The notes under the pieces were generated by a model that worked only from the letters and a program-made list of their open reading frames with translations, was not told the origin of the DNA and did no database searches. From assembly GCA_013205335.1 (NCBI GenBank), contig JABMNB010000796.1, positions 1 through 14,108 of the forward strand: a stretch of DNA of 14,108 bases, read 5' to 3'. Positions 13,255 to 14,108 of this stretch are shown one piece after another. This DNA is from Rhodospirillales bacterium. GTDB lineage: Bacteria > Pseudomonadota > Alphaproteobacteria > Reyranellales > Reyranellaceae. How positions within the stretch are numbered: the first letter of the stretch is position 1; every line of letters starts with the position of its first letter. The position numbers and the translations under genes were made by a program.

Positions 13255-14108
13255 CTACTCTTTCTTGAGAATCACGACGGAGGCCACGGCCTCTTCCATG
13301 CCGATCACGCCGCCGCCGTTTTCGGCCAGCGCGACCTTTGCACCTTCCACCTGGCGCGCGCCGGCCTCGCCGCGCAGCTGCGTGGCGAGTTCGGCCAGCA
13401 TCGACAGGCCGGTGGCGCCGACCGGATGGCCCTTGGAGACCAGGCCGCCCGACGTATTGACCGGCAGTTTGCCGCCGGGGCCGGTGGCGCCCGATTCGAC
13501 GAACTTGCCGCCCTCGCCCTCGGGGCAGAAGCGCAGCATCTCGCACTGGTAGATCTCGCAGAAGCTGGTGGCGTCATGGACTTCGGCGACGTCGATGTCC
13601 TCAGGCCCGAGGCCCGCCATCCTGTAGGCCTTGTCGGCGGCCGCACGCGTGAGGCCCGGCGCGTCGAGGTTGCGGTACATGCCGCCCGAGAAGCCGACGC
13701 CCGCGATCTTCACGGCGCGGTCCTGCACCTGCTTCGGCTGCTTCTCCAGATACTCCACCGAGCACAGAAGAGCCGCCGCGGCGCCGTCGCCGATCGGCGC
13801 GCACATGGCGCGGGTCAGCGGGAAGGACACCGGACGGTCCTCCAGAACCGACTGAGGTGTCATCTGGAAGCGGTACTGCGCCTTCTCGTTCAGCGCGCCG
13901 TAATTATGGTTCTTGGCCGCGCCGGCCGCGATCTGGGCCTGCGTCGTGCCGTACTTCCACATGTGCCACTTGGCCTGCATGGCATAGGTATCCATGAAGA
14001 TTGTGCGGTCATCGCCCGGCTTGAACTCGGAGCCGACCATCTTCCCCACCCGGTTCATCTCCTCGACCAGCCGGTCGTGCTGGCTGGTGATGTAGCCCTG
14101 GTTGAACA
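13255..14108 (-). CDS. Thiolase family protein (SCP-x/acetyl-CoA acetyltransferase type), C-terminal part
   Basis: Partial: the C-terminal 283 residues; the gene continues beyond the right edge (the frame stays open through 14108). Thiolase C-terminal signatures are present: EVHDATSFCE (codons at about 13550-13580) and NTSGGLVSKGHPVGATG, whose His codon at 13426-13428 is the expected catalytic His. The final block reads LAENGGGVIGMEEA where typical SCP2 thiolases have His-Asn-x-Gly, a variation I associate with bacterial acetyl-CoA acetyltransferase-like relatives. The nucleophilic Cys should lie in the missing N-terminal half. It is the first gene seen of a minus-strand operon leading to the SDR nine bases downstream. 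Likely role is thiolytic cleavage of a 3-ketoacyl-CoA, but some relatives are non-thiolytic. Confidence 0.9.
   Translation of the reverse strand, partial: FNQGYITSQHDRLVEEMNRVGKMVGSEFKPGDDRTIFMDTYAMQAKWHMWKYGTTQAQIAAGAAKNHNYGALNEKAQYRFQMTPQSVLEDRPVSFPLTRAMCAPIGDGAAAALLCSVEYLEKQPKQVQDRAVKIAGVGFSGGMYRNLDAPGLTRAAADKAYRMAGLGPEDIDVAEVHDATSFCEIYQCEMLRFCPEGEGGKFVESGATGPGGKLPVNTSGGLVSKGHPVGATGLSMLAELATQLRGEAGARQVEGAKVALAENGGGVIGMEEAVASVVILKKE

Noticed and set aside
1..14108. tRNA or rRNA genes, CRISPR arrays, transposases, phage or toxin-antitoxin genes
   Set aside because: No cloverleaf-like gene, regularly spaced repeat array, transposase motif or phage gene was recognised on reading either strand.

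Overview
The window looks like chromosomal DNA from a high-GC (roughly two-thirds G+C by eye) alphaproteobacterium. The protein families and the strong third-position GC bias fit soil or water lineages such as Reyranella, Bradyrhizobium or Rhodospirillales relatives, but the genus is a guess. There are no rRNA or tRNA genes, insertion sequences, phage genes or CRISPR arrays. Twelve protein genes are complete or well supported, one thiolase gene runs off the right edge, and one small TPR-like gene is tentative.

Left part (1-3300). A secreted ClpP/crotonase-fold protein of unknown substrate (minus) is followed by a cold-shock protein gene (minus). The latter ends in a textbook intrinsic terminator at 1511-1551. 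Divergent from it is msrB-msrA (plus), two methionine sulfoxide reductase genes overlapping by four bases. MsrB is the zinc-free type but keeps both redox cysteines. Cold shock and oxidative repair therefore share one 429-base divergent control region.

Middle (3300-7830). A secreted peptide-type ABC substrate-binding protein and an M81 (MlrC-like) metallopeptidase are co-transcribed on the plus strand, 16 bases apart, with no permease or ATPase genes nearby. This suggests capture of a peptide-like compound and its hydrolysis in the cytoplasm. The ribosome-binding site of the binding-protein gene lies in the arm of a perfect 8-bp inverted repeat. A roughly 1 kb stretch of weaker coding bias follows. 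It holds no confident gene except a small TPR-like ORF with a likely TTG start.

Right part (7830-14108). Two minus-strand acyl-CoA modules flank a plus-strand MioC-type flavodoxin gene. One module (reading right to left) has two tandemly duplicated PaaG-type crotonases and an SMP-30/gluconolactonase-like protein. The other is a thiolase of the SCP-x/non-decarboxylating type, an SDR resembling the hydroxyacyl-CoA dehydrogenase domain of MFE-2, and a class III adenylate cyclase with a complete catalytic set. Together hydratase/isomerase, dehydrogenase and thiolase could carry out a beta-oxidation-like route for an unidentified acid. A 121-base nested palindromic repeat sits between the convergent flavodoxin and cyclase genes and probably terminates both.

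I see no clear new defence or mobile system. The most distinctive points are the sequestered ribosome-binding site, the orphan binding protein/M81 pair, the cyclase with an uncertain (possibly CTG) start inside an acyl-CoA operon, and the nested palindrome.
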